From an uncultured Sphingomonas sp. (GTDB lineage Bacteria; Pseudomonadota; Alphaproteobacteria; Sphingomonadales; Sphingomonadaceae), in assembly GCA_946482655.1 (NCBI GenBank), contig CAMLSA010000060.1, positions 1 to 20,010 of the forward strand: 20,010 nucleotides of DNA, in the 5' to 3' direction. Each line of letters starts with the position of its first letter. Positions within the stretch are counted from its first letter, which is position 1. A program made the translations under genes and the position numbers. The notes beneath the pieces were generated by a model that did no database searches, had not been told where the DNA came from, and was given only the letters and a program-made list of their open reading frames with translations. Shown piece after piece: positions 14,007 through 20,010 of the stretch.

Positions 14007-14834
14007 TCAGAAGCGGTAGCTGACCGTCGCCATCATCGAATGATAGGCGAACTTGCTGAAGCCGCGCTTGAAATCGGTGCCGGTGCCGCTGATCACCGTG
14101 AAAGGCCCGCCCACCGGTCCGCCGGTGACGGCGACGCGGTAGTCGTTGTTCTTCAGCACGGTGAACAGATAGAGCGCGCCGATCGAGAAGGGGCCGACCT
14201 TCTGCTCGATGCCGCCGCCATAGTTCCAGCCCTTCGCGGTCTTGCTGCCGTCATTGGGCGTGAAGGTGTTGACCGTGTTGGTGGTGCTGAAGCTGTTCTC
14301 GATCTTGCCGATCGCGAAACCGCCGGTGCCATAGACCAGAGTGCCGGTGTTCAGCGCATAGCCGGCGCGGCCGCGGATCGAGCCGTTTTCCTTCAGCTTC
14401 GACTTGATGGTGTAGGTCGCCGGCGTCGTGCTGAACGCGGTGACGCTGTCATAGAGATAGGCCCGGCCATATTCGATGACTGCGCCGACCACCGGGCCGC
14501 TGGCCTCGCCGAATTGGAAGTCATAGCCCAGATGGACCTTCCAGGCCGTCGCGTCATTGTCCTTGTTGCAGCCCGTCGCCGGCGAACGCGAGGTAGGCGA
14601 GCCACCGCAGAAGCCGGGCGAGAAGTTGGGGAAGGAATCGCCGAACGTACCGTCGCGATTGCGATCGAAGCTGATCGCCTCCTCGCTGCTCGGAGGCTGC
14701 CAGCTATAGCCCAGCTGGCCGCCCACATAAGCACCCGTCCAGTTGGCGGGGCCGGTCGTCAGGTCCTGCGCCGAAGCGGCGGAGGCGCCAAACGCCAAAC
14801 CGAGCACTGCCGTGGTCGAAAAAAGAAAACGCAT
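14007..14834 (-). CDS. Outer-membrane beta-barrel protein (OmpA-type/opacity-like, porin family)
   Basis: Predicted 275 aa. The signal peptide MRFLFSTTAVLGLAFGASAA ends in an AxA site before QDLTTG. The mature protein begins WTGAYVGGQLGYSW, the first strand typical of small outer-membrane beta-barrel proteins. Later alternating strands include WKVHLGYDFQFG, VVGAVIEYGRAYLYD, IRGRAGYALNTGTLVYGTGGFAIG and GWNYGGGIEQKVG. It ends SYRF, with the C-terminal phenylalanine recognised by the BAM machinery. An early loop holds a calcium-loop-like DRNRDGTFGD (about 57-66) and two cysteines (C76, C89) that could form a disulphide. The ATG at 14832-14834 is preceded by AAGGG seven bases upstream. A GTG five codons earlier is less likely. 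It lies 120 bases after trpE and ends at the shared terminator. Ligand or function is unknown. Confidence 0.85.
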   Translation of the reverse strand: MRFLFSTTAVLGLAFGASAASAQDLTTGPANWTGAYVGGQLGYSWQPPSSEEAISFDRNRDGTFGDSFPNFSPGFCGGSPTSRSPATGCNKDNDATAWKVHLGYDFQFGEASGPVVGAVIEYGRAYLYDSVTAFSTTPATYTIKSKLKENGSIRGRAGYALNTGTLVYGTGGFAIGKIENSFSTTNTVNTFTPNDGSKTAKGWNYGGGIEQKVGPFSIGALYLFTVLKNNDYRVAVTGGPVGGPFTVISGTGTDFKRGFSKFAYHSMMATVSYRF

Positions 14835-14954
14835 ATGAAAACCCTTCACAGTTGACGTTGTGGTCGAACCAGGAACGCTCCCGATACAATATTGGTTCGG
14901 TTTTCAAGTCGGGAAATATGACCTGATGCACAAATGTCACGCTTTTCCGCCAAA
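14835..14954 (-). promoter_or_regulatory. Intergenic region with probable promoter of the outer-membrane protein gene
   Basis: This gap between the trpE stop and the OMP start is locally AT-rich. Leftward promoter-like elements include GTGACA...TATTTC spaced 16 bases (about 14914-14941) and a TTGAAA close to AATATTGTAT, but none is convincing. No clear terminator hairpin for trpE is seen, so read-through from trpE remains possible. Confidence 0.3.
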
Positions 14955-16466
14955 TTACTGGCCGAAGGATGATTCCGCCGCGCGCGTTAGGGCTTCTTTC
15001 GCCGCAGCGATAAGCGCGCCGGCCTTCGCCTCGCACTCGCGTTGCTCATAGGCGGGATCGCTGTCGGCGACGATGCCGGCGCCGGCCTGGACATGCATCA
15101 CCCCATCCTTGATCACTGCCGTGCGCAGCACGATGCAGCTGTCCATCGACCCGTCGGGTGAGAAATAGCCGACGCCGCCCGCATATGGGCCGCGCGTCTC
15201 GGGCTCGAGCTCGGCGATGATCTCGCAGGCGCGGACCTTGGGCGCGCCCGAAACCGTGCCGGCCGGGAAACCCGCGAACAAGGCGTCGAGTGCGTCCCTT
15301 GCGGGGTCGAGCTTGCCGACCACGTTCGACACTAGGTGCATCACATGACTGTAATGCTCGACCGTGTAACTGTCGGTGACCTCGACCGTCCCCGCCACCG
15401 CGACCCGGCCGACATCGTTGCGCCCGAGGTCGAGAAGCATCAGATGTTCGGCGCGCTCCTTCGGGTCGGCGAGCAGGCTTTCGCGATTTGCGGCGTCCTC
15501 GGTCGCGGTCTTGCCGCGCGGCCGCGTCCCGGCGATCGGCCGGATCGTCACCTCGCCGTCACGTGCGCGCACGAGGATCTCGGGCGAGGAGCCGATCAGC
15601 GCGAAGCCGGGCAGGTCGAGGAAATAGAGGAAGGGCGAGGGGTTGATCCGCCGCAGCGCCCGATAGAGATCGATCGGCGGCAGCGCGAACGGCACGGTGA
15701 AGCGCTGCGCCAGGACCACCTGAAAAATGTCGCCCGCAGCGATATAGTCCTTGGCCTTGAGCACCATGTCGGAATAGCGCGCGCTGCCGAGTTCGGAGAC
15801 CAGGCCGAGTTCGCTCGCGTCGGTCTCGCTGTGGCTCCGCGGCGGCAGCGGCCCGGCCAGCATCGCCGCATGCGCCTCGATCAGCTCGATCGCGCCGGCG
15901 ATCTTCGCTTGCGGCGTCCCGCCGCTCTCGGGCCAAAGCGGCGCCACCATGAACAACGTGTCGGCGAGCCGGTCGAAGATCAGGATCAGGGTCGGCCGGG
16001 CGAACAGCATATCGGGCAGGTCGAGCGGGTTGGTTGGCGGGCGGGGCAGCTTCTCGACCAAGCCGATCGTCTCATAAGCGAAATAGCCGACAAGGCAGGC
16101 GAGTGCGCGCGGCAGCCCCTGGGGTACGGCCATTCGGCACGCGGCGACGAGCCTGCGCATCGCGGTCAGCGCATCGTCGGCGAGCGGCTCGAAGGCGTTC
16201 TGGTCGTGCGCCCAAATATGATTGATTTCTGCGGCAGCGCCGCGCGCGCGGAACATCAGGTCGGGCGCGAGACCGAGCAGCGAATAGCGCCCCCGCACCG
16301 CTCCGCCCTCGACCGATTCGAGCAGGAAGTCGCCGCGGCCCGGGCGGATCAGCTTGAGCGCGGCTGCGACCGGCGTATCGGTGTCGGCAACCTGGGTGCG
16401 CCAGACCAGCGCGGGTTCGCCCCGCGCCAGAGCGTCGAGCGCGGCCTGGTCCTGCATCTCCACCAT
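14955..16466 (-). CDS. trpE: Anthranilate synthase component I
   Basis: A 503-aa enzyme that converts chorismate to anthranilate, using ammonia from the TrpG glutaminase, as the first committed step of tryptophan synthesis. The N-terminal domain carries the tryptophan feedback motif LLESVEGG (48-55) and RYSLLGLAPD; NPSPFLYFLDLPG (275-287) completes the regulatory site. The chorismate-binding domain has GSSPEILVR, RPIAGTRPRG (309-318), LDLGRNDVGRVA (346-357), YSHVMHLVSNVVG, FPAGTVSGAPKVRA (400-413), GPYAGGVGYF and AGAGIVADSDPAYEQRECEAKA. Feedback inhibition by tryptophan is therefore expected. The ATG lies 6 bases after the ppiD stop, so the two are co-transcribed. No trpG follows; the next gene is an outer-membrane protein, so the glutaminase must be encoded elsewhere. 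Confidence 0.97.
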   Translation of the reverse strand: MVEMQDQAALDALARGEPALVWRTQVADTDTPVAAALKLIRPGRGDFLLESVEGGAVRGRYSLLGLAPDLMFRARGAAAEINHIWAHDQNAFEPLADDALTAMRRLVAACRMAVPQGLPRALACLVGYFAYETIGLVEKLPRPPTNPLDLPDMLFARPTLILIFDRLADTLFMVAPLWPESGGTPQAKIAGAIELIEAHAAMLAGPLPPRSHSETDASELGLVSELGSARYSDMVLKAKDYIAAGDIFQVVLAQRFTVPFALPPIDLYRALRRINPSPFLYFLDLPGFALIGSSPEILVRARDGEVTIRPIAGTRPRGKTATEDAANRESLLADPKERAEHLMLLDLGRNDVGRVAVAGTVEVTDSYTVEHYSHVMHLVSNVVGKLDPARDALDALFAGFPAGTVSGAPKVRACEIIAELEPETRGPYAGGVGYFSPDGSMDSCIVLRTAVIKDGVMHVQAGAGIVADSDPAYEQRECEAKAGALIAAAKEALTRAAESSFGQ

Positions 16467-16472
16467 GAAAGC

Positions 16473-18410
16473 CTATTGCCCACCCGCGAACTGGCGCTTG
16501 GCCGCGGCGATCGCTTCGGGATAGCGCTTGATCTCGACATCGGCCTCGACCGCTCGCATGAACTGCTCGCCCAATTCGGACGAATAGGTGCCGGACAGCT
16601 CCTGCCGTGTTCTGTCAAGCAGTCCGGGCGCCGTAGCCACGTCGCCGGATATGACTTGATCGAGGACGGTCACGAACAACGCTCCGCCCTGTTCGGCCTC
16701 GCTGAGTTTGGCCTTGCCCTTCTGGAGCGTGAACAGCGTGCGGACCGGCGGCGGGACCTGCCCGCCATTCTGTTGCGCCTGGGCGACATCGAGCTGCCGC
16801 GCGCGCGCCGGCTGCGGGGCCGGCAGTTTGACGCCGCTGTCGGCGACGGCCCTCGCGAGTGGAGTGCCGCGATTGACTGCAGCGGTGATCCTGTCGGCGA
16901 CGGCTCGGGCGCGTCGGGCGGCGCGCTTGACGATGATGTCGCGCGCCACTGCCTCGCGCACCTCCGCGAGCGGGATCGGCGTCGGCGCGATCACCTTGGC
17001 CACGCCCAGCACCGCAAAGAGCTGGTCCTTGGTAACGGTTTCCACGACGGGCCGGTCATCGGCGGAGATATCGAAGCCGGTCTTGAGCAGGGCCGCCAAT
17101 TCGGGCGGGGCCTTCCAGGCCGGCTGGTCGATCGCCTGGCCAGTCGACAGAATGGGCGGGGTTTCGACCACTGCGAGCTTGTTGCTGGCCGCGACCTCGG
17201 CGAGGCTGGCGCCGTCGGCGATCGCGTCCTCGATCCTGCCGGCGAGTTGGGACAGAGCCTCGTCGCCCCTCTGCCTGGTCAGGGTCGCGACGATCTCGGG
17301 CCTAACCTGATCGAGCGAGCGGGCCGGCCTCGCCGTCAGCGCATCGATGCGCACGACATACCAGCCGAAGGCGCCCTTGAGCGGGCCGACGACATCGCCC
17401 TTGGCGGCCGAAAATGCCTGGGCCGCGATCGCGTCGCTCGCGGTTCGGGCATAATCGGCGCGGCTCTGGTCAGGCAAGGTGGTGGCTTCCAATCCCGATT
17501 TGGCAGCCGCGGCCTTGAGCGGCGTTCCCGCCCTGGCCGCCGCCGTGATGCTGCGCGCGAGGGTCTCGCTGGGCGTGATCACCTGCGTGAGGGTGCGGCT
17601 TTCCTTCGCGGCATAGCTCGCGATATTTTCGCGATAATAAGTGGCGATGTCGCCCTCGGCGGGGATTGCCTGCCCGGCCACCTGCGCCGGTCCGAACAGC
17701 GCGTAGCGCAGCACCCGGGCCTCGGGCCTGGTATAGGCAGCGATATTCGCCTTGTAGGCGGCGGCGATCTCGGCGTCGCTCGGCTGGCGCGGATCGGCGA
17801 GGGCGGCAAAGGGGATTATCGCCACTTGGCCGATGCGCTGCTCGAGCAGGACCGCGGCATAGGGTCTGGCGAGCGCCGCCGATGCGGGTGCTGCGGCGGC
17901 GATCGGGGTCAGGATCTGGTTGCGGAGCAGATCGCTGGCGATGTCGGCGCGCAGCTGCTTTTCGCTGATTCGGGCCTGGGCGAGCGCGGCGCGCATCGCT
18001 GCCGCGTCGAACTGGCCAGTGACGCCGCGAAAGGCGGGCATGCCGGCAAGCTGAGCATCGACCAGCCGCTTGCCGATCGCAAAGCCCTGCTCGCGGCCCC
18101 AATCTTCGAGCGCGCGTGCGCCGATCAGTGCCTCGGCGATATTCTCGAAGCCGCCACCGGCGAGGAACGCCTTCTGTTCGAGACCCGGTTGTTCGCGGCG
18201 GGCGGCTTCGAACTGGTTCTGGGCTCGCTGCACCAGCTCGCCGGCGGTGATCTTGGTATCGCCGGCCCTGGCCACGGCAGATCCCCCGCCGCCGCCGGCC
18301 GCGCCGCCGAAATTGGTGTCGACGCCGGTGACGATGAAGGCGACCAGCACCAAGGCAAGCACGCCGAGGAAGATCCAGGAGGAAAGCCAGCGGCGAAAAA
18401 AGGAGATCAT
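16473..18410 (-). CDS. ppiD: PpiD-like periplasmic folding factor (SurA N-domain, degenerate parvulin domain)
   Basis: Predicted 645 aa. A short cytoplasmic N-terminus and one membrane anchor (MISFFRRWLSSWIFLGVLALVLVAFIVTG, helix about 10-29) are followed by a SurA_N-like chaperone region (about 45-200: TKITAGELVQRAQNQFEA and QARISEKQLRADIASDLLRNQ). A parvulin-like region (about 270-358) ends in GDVVGPLKGAFGWYVVRIDAL. That last motif is typical of PPIC rotamases, but the GGDLGW active-site segment is not recognisable, so isomerase activity is doubtful. Family members act on outer-membrane and secreted proteins leaving the Sec translocon. I start at the ATG at 18408-18410 because the membrane anchor begins there; longer readings collide with tpiA. 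The gene is divergent from tpiA and followed after 6 bases by trpE. Confidence 0.9.
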   Translation of the reverse strand: MISFFRRWLSSWIFLGVLALVLVAFIVTGVDTNFGGAAGGGGGSAVARAGDTKITAGELVQRAQNQFEAARREQPGLEQKAFLAGGGFENIAEALIGARALEDWGREQGFAIGKRLVDAQLAGMPAFRGVTGQFDAAAMRAALAQARISEKQLRADIASDLLRNQILTPIAAAAPASAALARPYAAVLLEQRIGQVAIIPFAALADPRQPSDAEIAAAYKANIAAYTRPEARVLRYALFGPAQVAGQAIPAEGDIATYYRENIASYAAKESRTLTQVITPSETLARSITAAARAGTPLKAAAAKSGLEATTLPDQSRADYARTASDAIAAQAFSAAKGDVVGPLKGAFGWYVVRIDALTARPARSLDQVRPEIVATLTRQRGDEALSQLAGRIEDAIADGASLAEVAASNKLAVVETPPILSTGQAIDQPAWKAPPELAALLKTGFDISADDRPVVETVTKDQLFAVLGVAKVIAPTPIPLAEVREAVARDIIVKRAARRARAVADRITAAVNRGTPLARAVADSGVKLPAPQPARARQLDVAQAQQNGGQVPPPVRTLFTLQKGKAKLSEAEQGGALFVTVLDQVISGDVATAPGLLDRTRQELSGTYSSELGEQFMRAVEADVEIKRYPEAIAAAKRQFAGGQ

Positions 18411-18431
18411 CAAGCGTTCCGTCTGCGGCCA

Positions 18432-18460
18432 GATATGCGTCGGGCTGCAATAGGGTTCAA
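18432..18460 (-). promoter_or_regulatory. Candidate promoter for ppiD-trpE
   Basis: Read leftward, TTGAAC (18455-18460) and CATATC (18432-18437) are separated by 17 bases, giving a leader of about 15 bases to the ppiD ATG. The -10 match is modest. I see no convincing promoter for tpiA in the rest of the 133-base divergent gap. Confidence 0.33.
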
Positions 18461-18543
18461 AGTGCGAAGCCGCAATGGCCGGACAGTTGCGATATTCGCG
18501 ATGGCCGCTTAAGGCGCGATCGCGGCGGATAGCGAGGATGGAT

Positions 18544-19296
18544 ATGGCGTTGCGCAAGCTGGTGGCGGGCAACTGGAAGATGAACGGCTCGCTGGCCAGC
18601 CTGGCCGAGCTCGACGCGATACTTGCCGCGGCCCAGGCGCAGCCTTCGGTGGATGTCGCGATCTGCCCGCCCTTCACGCTGATCGCGCCGGCGGCCGCGC
18701 GGGTGCCGGCACTATCGATCGGCGCCCAGGACTGCCACAGCCAGCCGAAGGGCGCCCATACCGGCTGTGTCAGCGCGCCCATGCTGGTGGAAGCGGGCGC
18801 GAAGCTCGCGATCGTCGGTCATAGCGAGCGCCGCGCCGATCAGCACGAGACCGACGCCGAGGTTCAGGCCAAGGCCGCGGCGGCGATCGCAGCCGGGCTG
18901 GTCGCGATCGTCTGTGTCGGCGAGACCGAAGCCGAACGCGATGCCGGCCGCGCGGTCGCGGTGGTCGAAGGCCAGCTCGATGGGTCGATCCCGCGCGACG
19001 GCACCGCCGTGACGCTCGTCGTCGCCTATGAGCCGGTCTGGGCGATCGGCACCGGCCGGACGCCGTCGACCGGCGACGTCGCCGAGATGCATGCGGCTAT
19101 TCGCCGCCGGCTGGGCGAGTTGCTCGGCGGCGAGGGCGCGCAGGTGCGCATCCTCTACGGCGGCTCGGTCAAGCCCGACAATGCGCGCGAGCTGCTGTCG
19201 GTCGCCGAGGTCGACGGCGCGCTGGTCGGCGGCGCAAGCCTGACCGCGGCGCAGTTCGTGCCGATCATCCAAGGCGCGGCGGCCTCCTCGGACTGA
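18544..19296 (+). CDS. tpiA: Triosephosphate isomerase
   Basis: A 250-aa TIM-barrel enzyme that interconverts dihydroxyacetone phosphate and glyceraldehyde 3-phosphate in glycolysis and gluconeogenesis. Active-site residues are present: N10 and K12 (AGNWKMNG), H93 (IVGHSERR) and E163 (AYEPVWAIGTG), with the flexible lid (VWAIGTGRTPS), the phosphate-binding YGGSVK (205-210) and VGGASL. The dimer-interface loop reads GAHTGCVSA: the position usually Asp or Glu after TG is C75. I chose the ATG at 18544 because GAGG (18534-18537) lies six bases upstream. An ATG two codons earlier (18538) would abut the Shine-Dalgarno. Downstream neighbours are secG and pyrG, a conserved sphingomonad order. The gene is divergent from ppiD. 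Confidence 0.97.
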   Translation: MALRKLVAGNWKMNGSLASLAELDAILAAAQAQPSVDVAICPPFTLIAPAAARVPALSIGAQDCHSQPKGAHTGCVSAPMLVEAGAKLAIVGHSERRADQHETDAEVQAKAAAAIAAGLVAIVCVGETEAERDAGRAVAVVEGQLDGSIPRDGTAVTLVVAYEPVWAIGTGRTPSTGDVAEMHAAIRRRLGELLGGEGAQVRILYGGSVKPDNARELLSVAEVDGALVGGASLTAAQFVPIIQGAAASSD

Positions 19297-19340
19297 CCGG
19301 CCTTTCGCCTCTTCCGCCAGCTTGCGGGGAGGGAGTAGTG

Positions 19341-19369
19341 TTGAACCTTTGCCCCCGATCGACTAGATG
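19341..19369 (+). promoter_or_regulatory. Candidate promoter for secG
   Basis: TTGAAC (19341-19346) is followed after exactly 17 bases by TAGATG (19364-19369) in the 102-base tpiA-secG gap. Transcription would begin about 20 bases before the secG ATG. The -35 and spacing are good; the -10 is weak. Confidence 0.38.
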
Positions 19370-19398
19370 CGCCGCAACCTCGCAACCGAAAGCATCCG

Positions 19399-19764
19399 AT
19401 GTTCACCTTCCTGCTCGTTGTCCACATCATCATCGCGACGGCGCTGGTCGCCGTCATCCTGATGCAACGGTCGGAAGGCGGCGGGCTGGCCGGGGGCGGC
19501 AATCCCGGCGGGTTGATGAGCGCGCGCGGCGCCGCGGATTTCCTGACCCGGATGACCGCGATCCTGGCGACGATCTTCGTCATCCTCAGCATCACCCTCG
19601 CCGCGCTGGCCACGGTCGAGCGCGCTCCCGTCGAGATCGACACCTCGCTGGTCGGCAAGACGACGAACAGCGCACCGGCGCCGGCGCCCATCAGTGCCGA
19701 TCCGCTCGCGGCGGCTGCCGCGCAAGGCGGCGGCGCTTCCGCCAACGGCACCGAACCCAAATAA
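19399..19764 (+). CDS. secG: Protein translocase subunit SecG
   Basis: A 121-aa inner-membrane subunit of the SecYEG translocon. The first helix (about 2-22, TFLLVVHIIIATALVAVILM) is followed by the conserved loop QRSEGGGLAGGGNPGG and SARGAADFLTRMT. The second helix is about 52-72 (TAILATIFVILSITLAALAT). The C-terminal tail of about 45 residues is Ala/Pro/Gly rich (APAPAPISADPLAAAAAQGGG), common in alphaproteobacterial SecG and probably cytoplasmic or disordered. The ATG is preceded by a weak GAAAG six bases upstream. The gene lies between tpiA and pyrG. Together with ppiD and degP nearby it fits an envelope-export theme, though this clustering may simply reflect conserved order. Confidence 0.94.
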   Translation: MFTFLLVVHIIIATALVAVILMQRSEGGGLAGGGNPGGLMSARGAADFLTRMTAILATIFVILSITLAALATVERAPVEIDTSLVGKTTNSAPAPAPISADPLAAAAAQGGGASANGTEPK

Positions 19765-19791
19765 TATTAGGCCGGGCATGTGATAGAGGCG

Positions 19792-19808
19792 CCTCCGCAA
19801 TGCGGAGG
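19792..19808 (+). promoter_or_regulatory. Hairpin that masks the Shine-Dalgarno of the pyrG upstream ORF
   Basis: CCTCCGC (19792-19798) and GCGGAGG (19802-19808) form a perfect seven-base stem with an AAT loop. The right arm contains GGAGG (19804-19808), the only good Shine-Dalgarno before the 19818 ATG. The left arm CCTCC resembles the anti-SD sequence. No T-tract follows, so this is not an intrinsic terminator of secG. Confidence 0.5.
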
Positions 19809-19817
19809 ACGCCGTTC

Positions 19818-19889
19818 ATGCTGCTCGCCCGCAGTTTTATCGAAAAGATGGAGTTCCCCACCTTGCCCTTCGACCCCTCGCGCGGCTAA
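19818..19889 (+). CDS. Putative 23-residue upstream ORF in the pyrG leader
   Basis: The ATG at 19818 is nine bases after a full GGAGG Shine-Dalgarno. It opens a 23-codon frame encoding MLLARSFIEKMEFPTLPFDP then SRG, ending at TAA 19887-19889. That stop is 12 bases before the pyrG ATG and in the same frame. I do not recognise the peptide. It has no run of one amino acid that would suggest classical attenuation. The quality of its ribosome site and the lack of one for pyrG suggest it is translated and couples ribosomes to pyrG. An in-frame ATG at 19848 would give a shorter product. It could also be a chance frame. Confidence 0.45.
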   Translation: MLLARSFIEKMEFPTLPFDPSRG

Positions 19890-19901
19890 ACCCATTCTCC
19901 C

Positions 19902-20010
19902 ATGGCGCGGTTCATTTTCATCACCGGCGGCGTGGTCTCCTCGCTTGGCAAGGGGCTGATGGCGGCAAGCCTCGCGGCGCTGCTCCAGGCGCGCGGCTAC
20001 AAGGTCCGCA
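19902..20010 (+). CDS. pyrG: CTP synthase, N-terminal fragment
   Basis: The first 36 codons are in the window before it ends. [20 protein letters not shown] is the universally conserved N-terminus of the CTP synthase synthetase domain, including the ATP-binding P-loop-like [25 protein letters not shown] follows. The enzyme aminates UTP to CTP using glutamine and ATP. No Shine-Dalgarno is visible in the 12 bases (ACCCATTCTCCC) between the upstream ORF's stop and this ATG, so initiation may depend on ribosomes finishing the upstream ORF. The glutaminase domain and allosteric residues lie beyond the window. Confidence 0.96.
   Translation, partial: MARFIFITGGVVSSLGKGLMAASLAALLQARGYKVR

Noticed and set aside
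14872..14897. GGAAC...GTT motif on the + strand upstream of the outer-membrane protein gene
   Set aside because: The spacing is 18, it points away from the outer-membrane protein gene into the trpE 3' end, and the leftward reading lacks a proper GGAAC.
15336..18512. A 1058-codon open frame on the + strand opposite trpE and ppiD
   Set aside because: It lies wholly antisense to two well-supported genes. Its product is Arg/Asp/Gly/His-rich with no motif, as expected from reading high-GC codons backwards.
18411..18782. N-terminal extension of the ppiD frame into tpiA
   Set aside because: The extension would read antisense through tpiA and precedes the natural membrane anchor; the ATG at 18410 is the sensible start.

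Overview
The window is GC-rich, tightly packed chromosomal DNA from an alphaproteobacterium, most likely a sphingomonad (Sphingomonas/Rhizorhabdus type). This rests on the C4-type 5-aminolevulinate synthase and on the neighbourhoods rimP-nusA, plsY-dprA-(topA), hflK-hflC-degP, ppiD-trpE and tpiA-secG-pyrG. It is also supported by the protein sequences themselves. No species call can be made without a search. Almost all genes are housekeeping. I see no transposon, phage, CRISPR, rRNA or tRNA, and no gene-free stretch longer than about 200 bases.

Layout. Bases 1-3000 are leftward: nusA (cut by the window edge), rimP, hemA and murI. Bases 3160-8796 are rightward: plsY, dprA, a single-domain globin, a soluble chemoreceptor-type signalling protein, then topA. 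Bases 8842-10285 are leftward: a CoA-binding protein and the Mrp/ApbC Fe-S carrier. Bases 10357-13925 are rightward: the membrane-protease regulators hflK and hflC, then the periplasmic protease degP. They end at a strong two-way terminator. Bases 14007-18410 are leftward: an outer-membrane beta-barrel protein, trpE and ppiD. Bases 18544 to the end are rightward: tpiA, secG, a small upstream ORF, and the start of pyrG.

How the genes relate. rimP and nusA serve ribosome maturation and transcription elongation. hemA makes the haem precursor, and a haem protein (the globin) lies in the same window. murI supplies D-glutamate for the wall and plsY starts phospholipid synthesis. hflKC, degP, ppiD, secG and the outer-membrane protein form an envelope-biogenesis and quality-control theme. 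trpE and pyrG are biosynthetic entry points without their usual partners in view.

Most notable points. (1) A globin and a transmembrane-free MCP signalling domain are encoded by two genes overlapping by ATGA between dprA and topA, which looks like a two-polypeptide version of a HemAT oxygen sensor. (2) The pyrG leader holds a 23-codon ORF with a good Shine-Dalgarno that lies inside a hairpin, while pyrG itself has none; this suggests coupled or conditional translation. (3) A GGAAC-N17-GTT general-stress-type promoter motif and a perfect 14-bp palindrome precede degP. (4) hflK has a consensus TATAAT six bases before its ATG, so its mRNA is probably leaderless. (5) dprA has no ATG, GTG or TTG at its conserved N-terminus, and hemA starts at TTG. 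All functional calls come from reading motifs; no database search was run.
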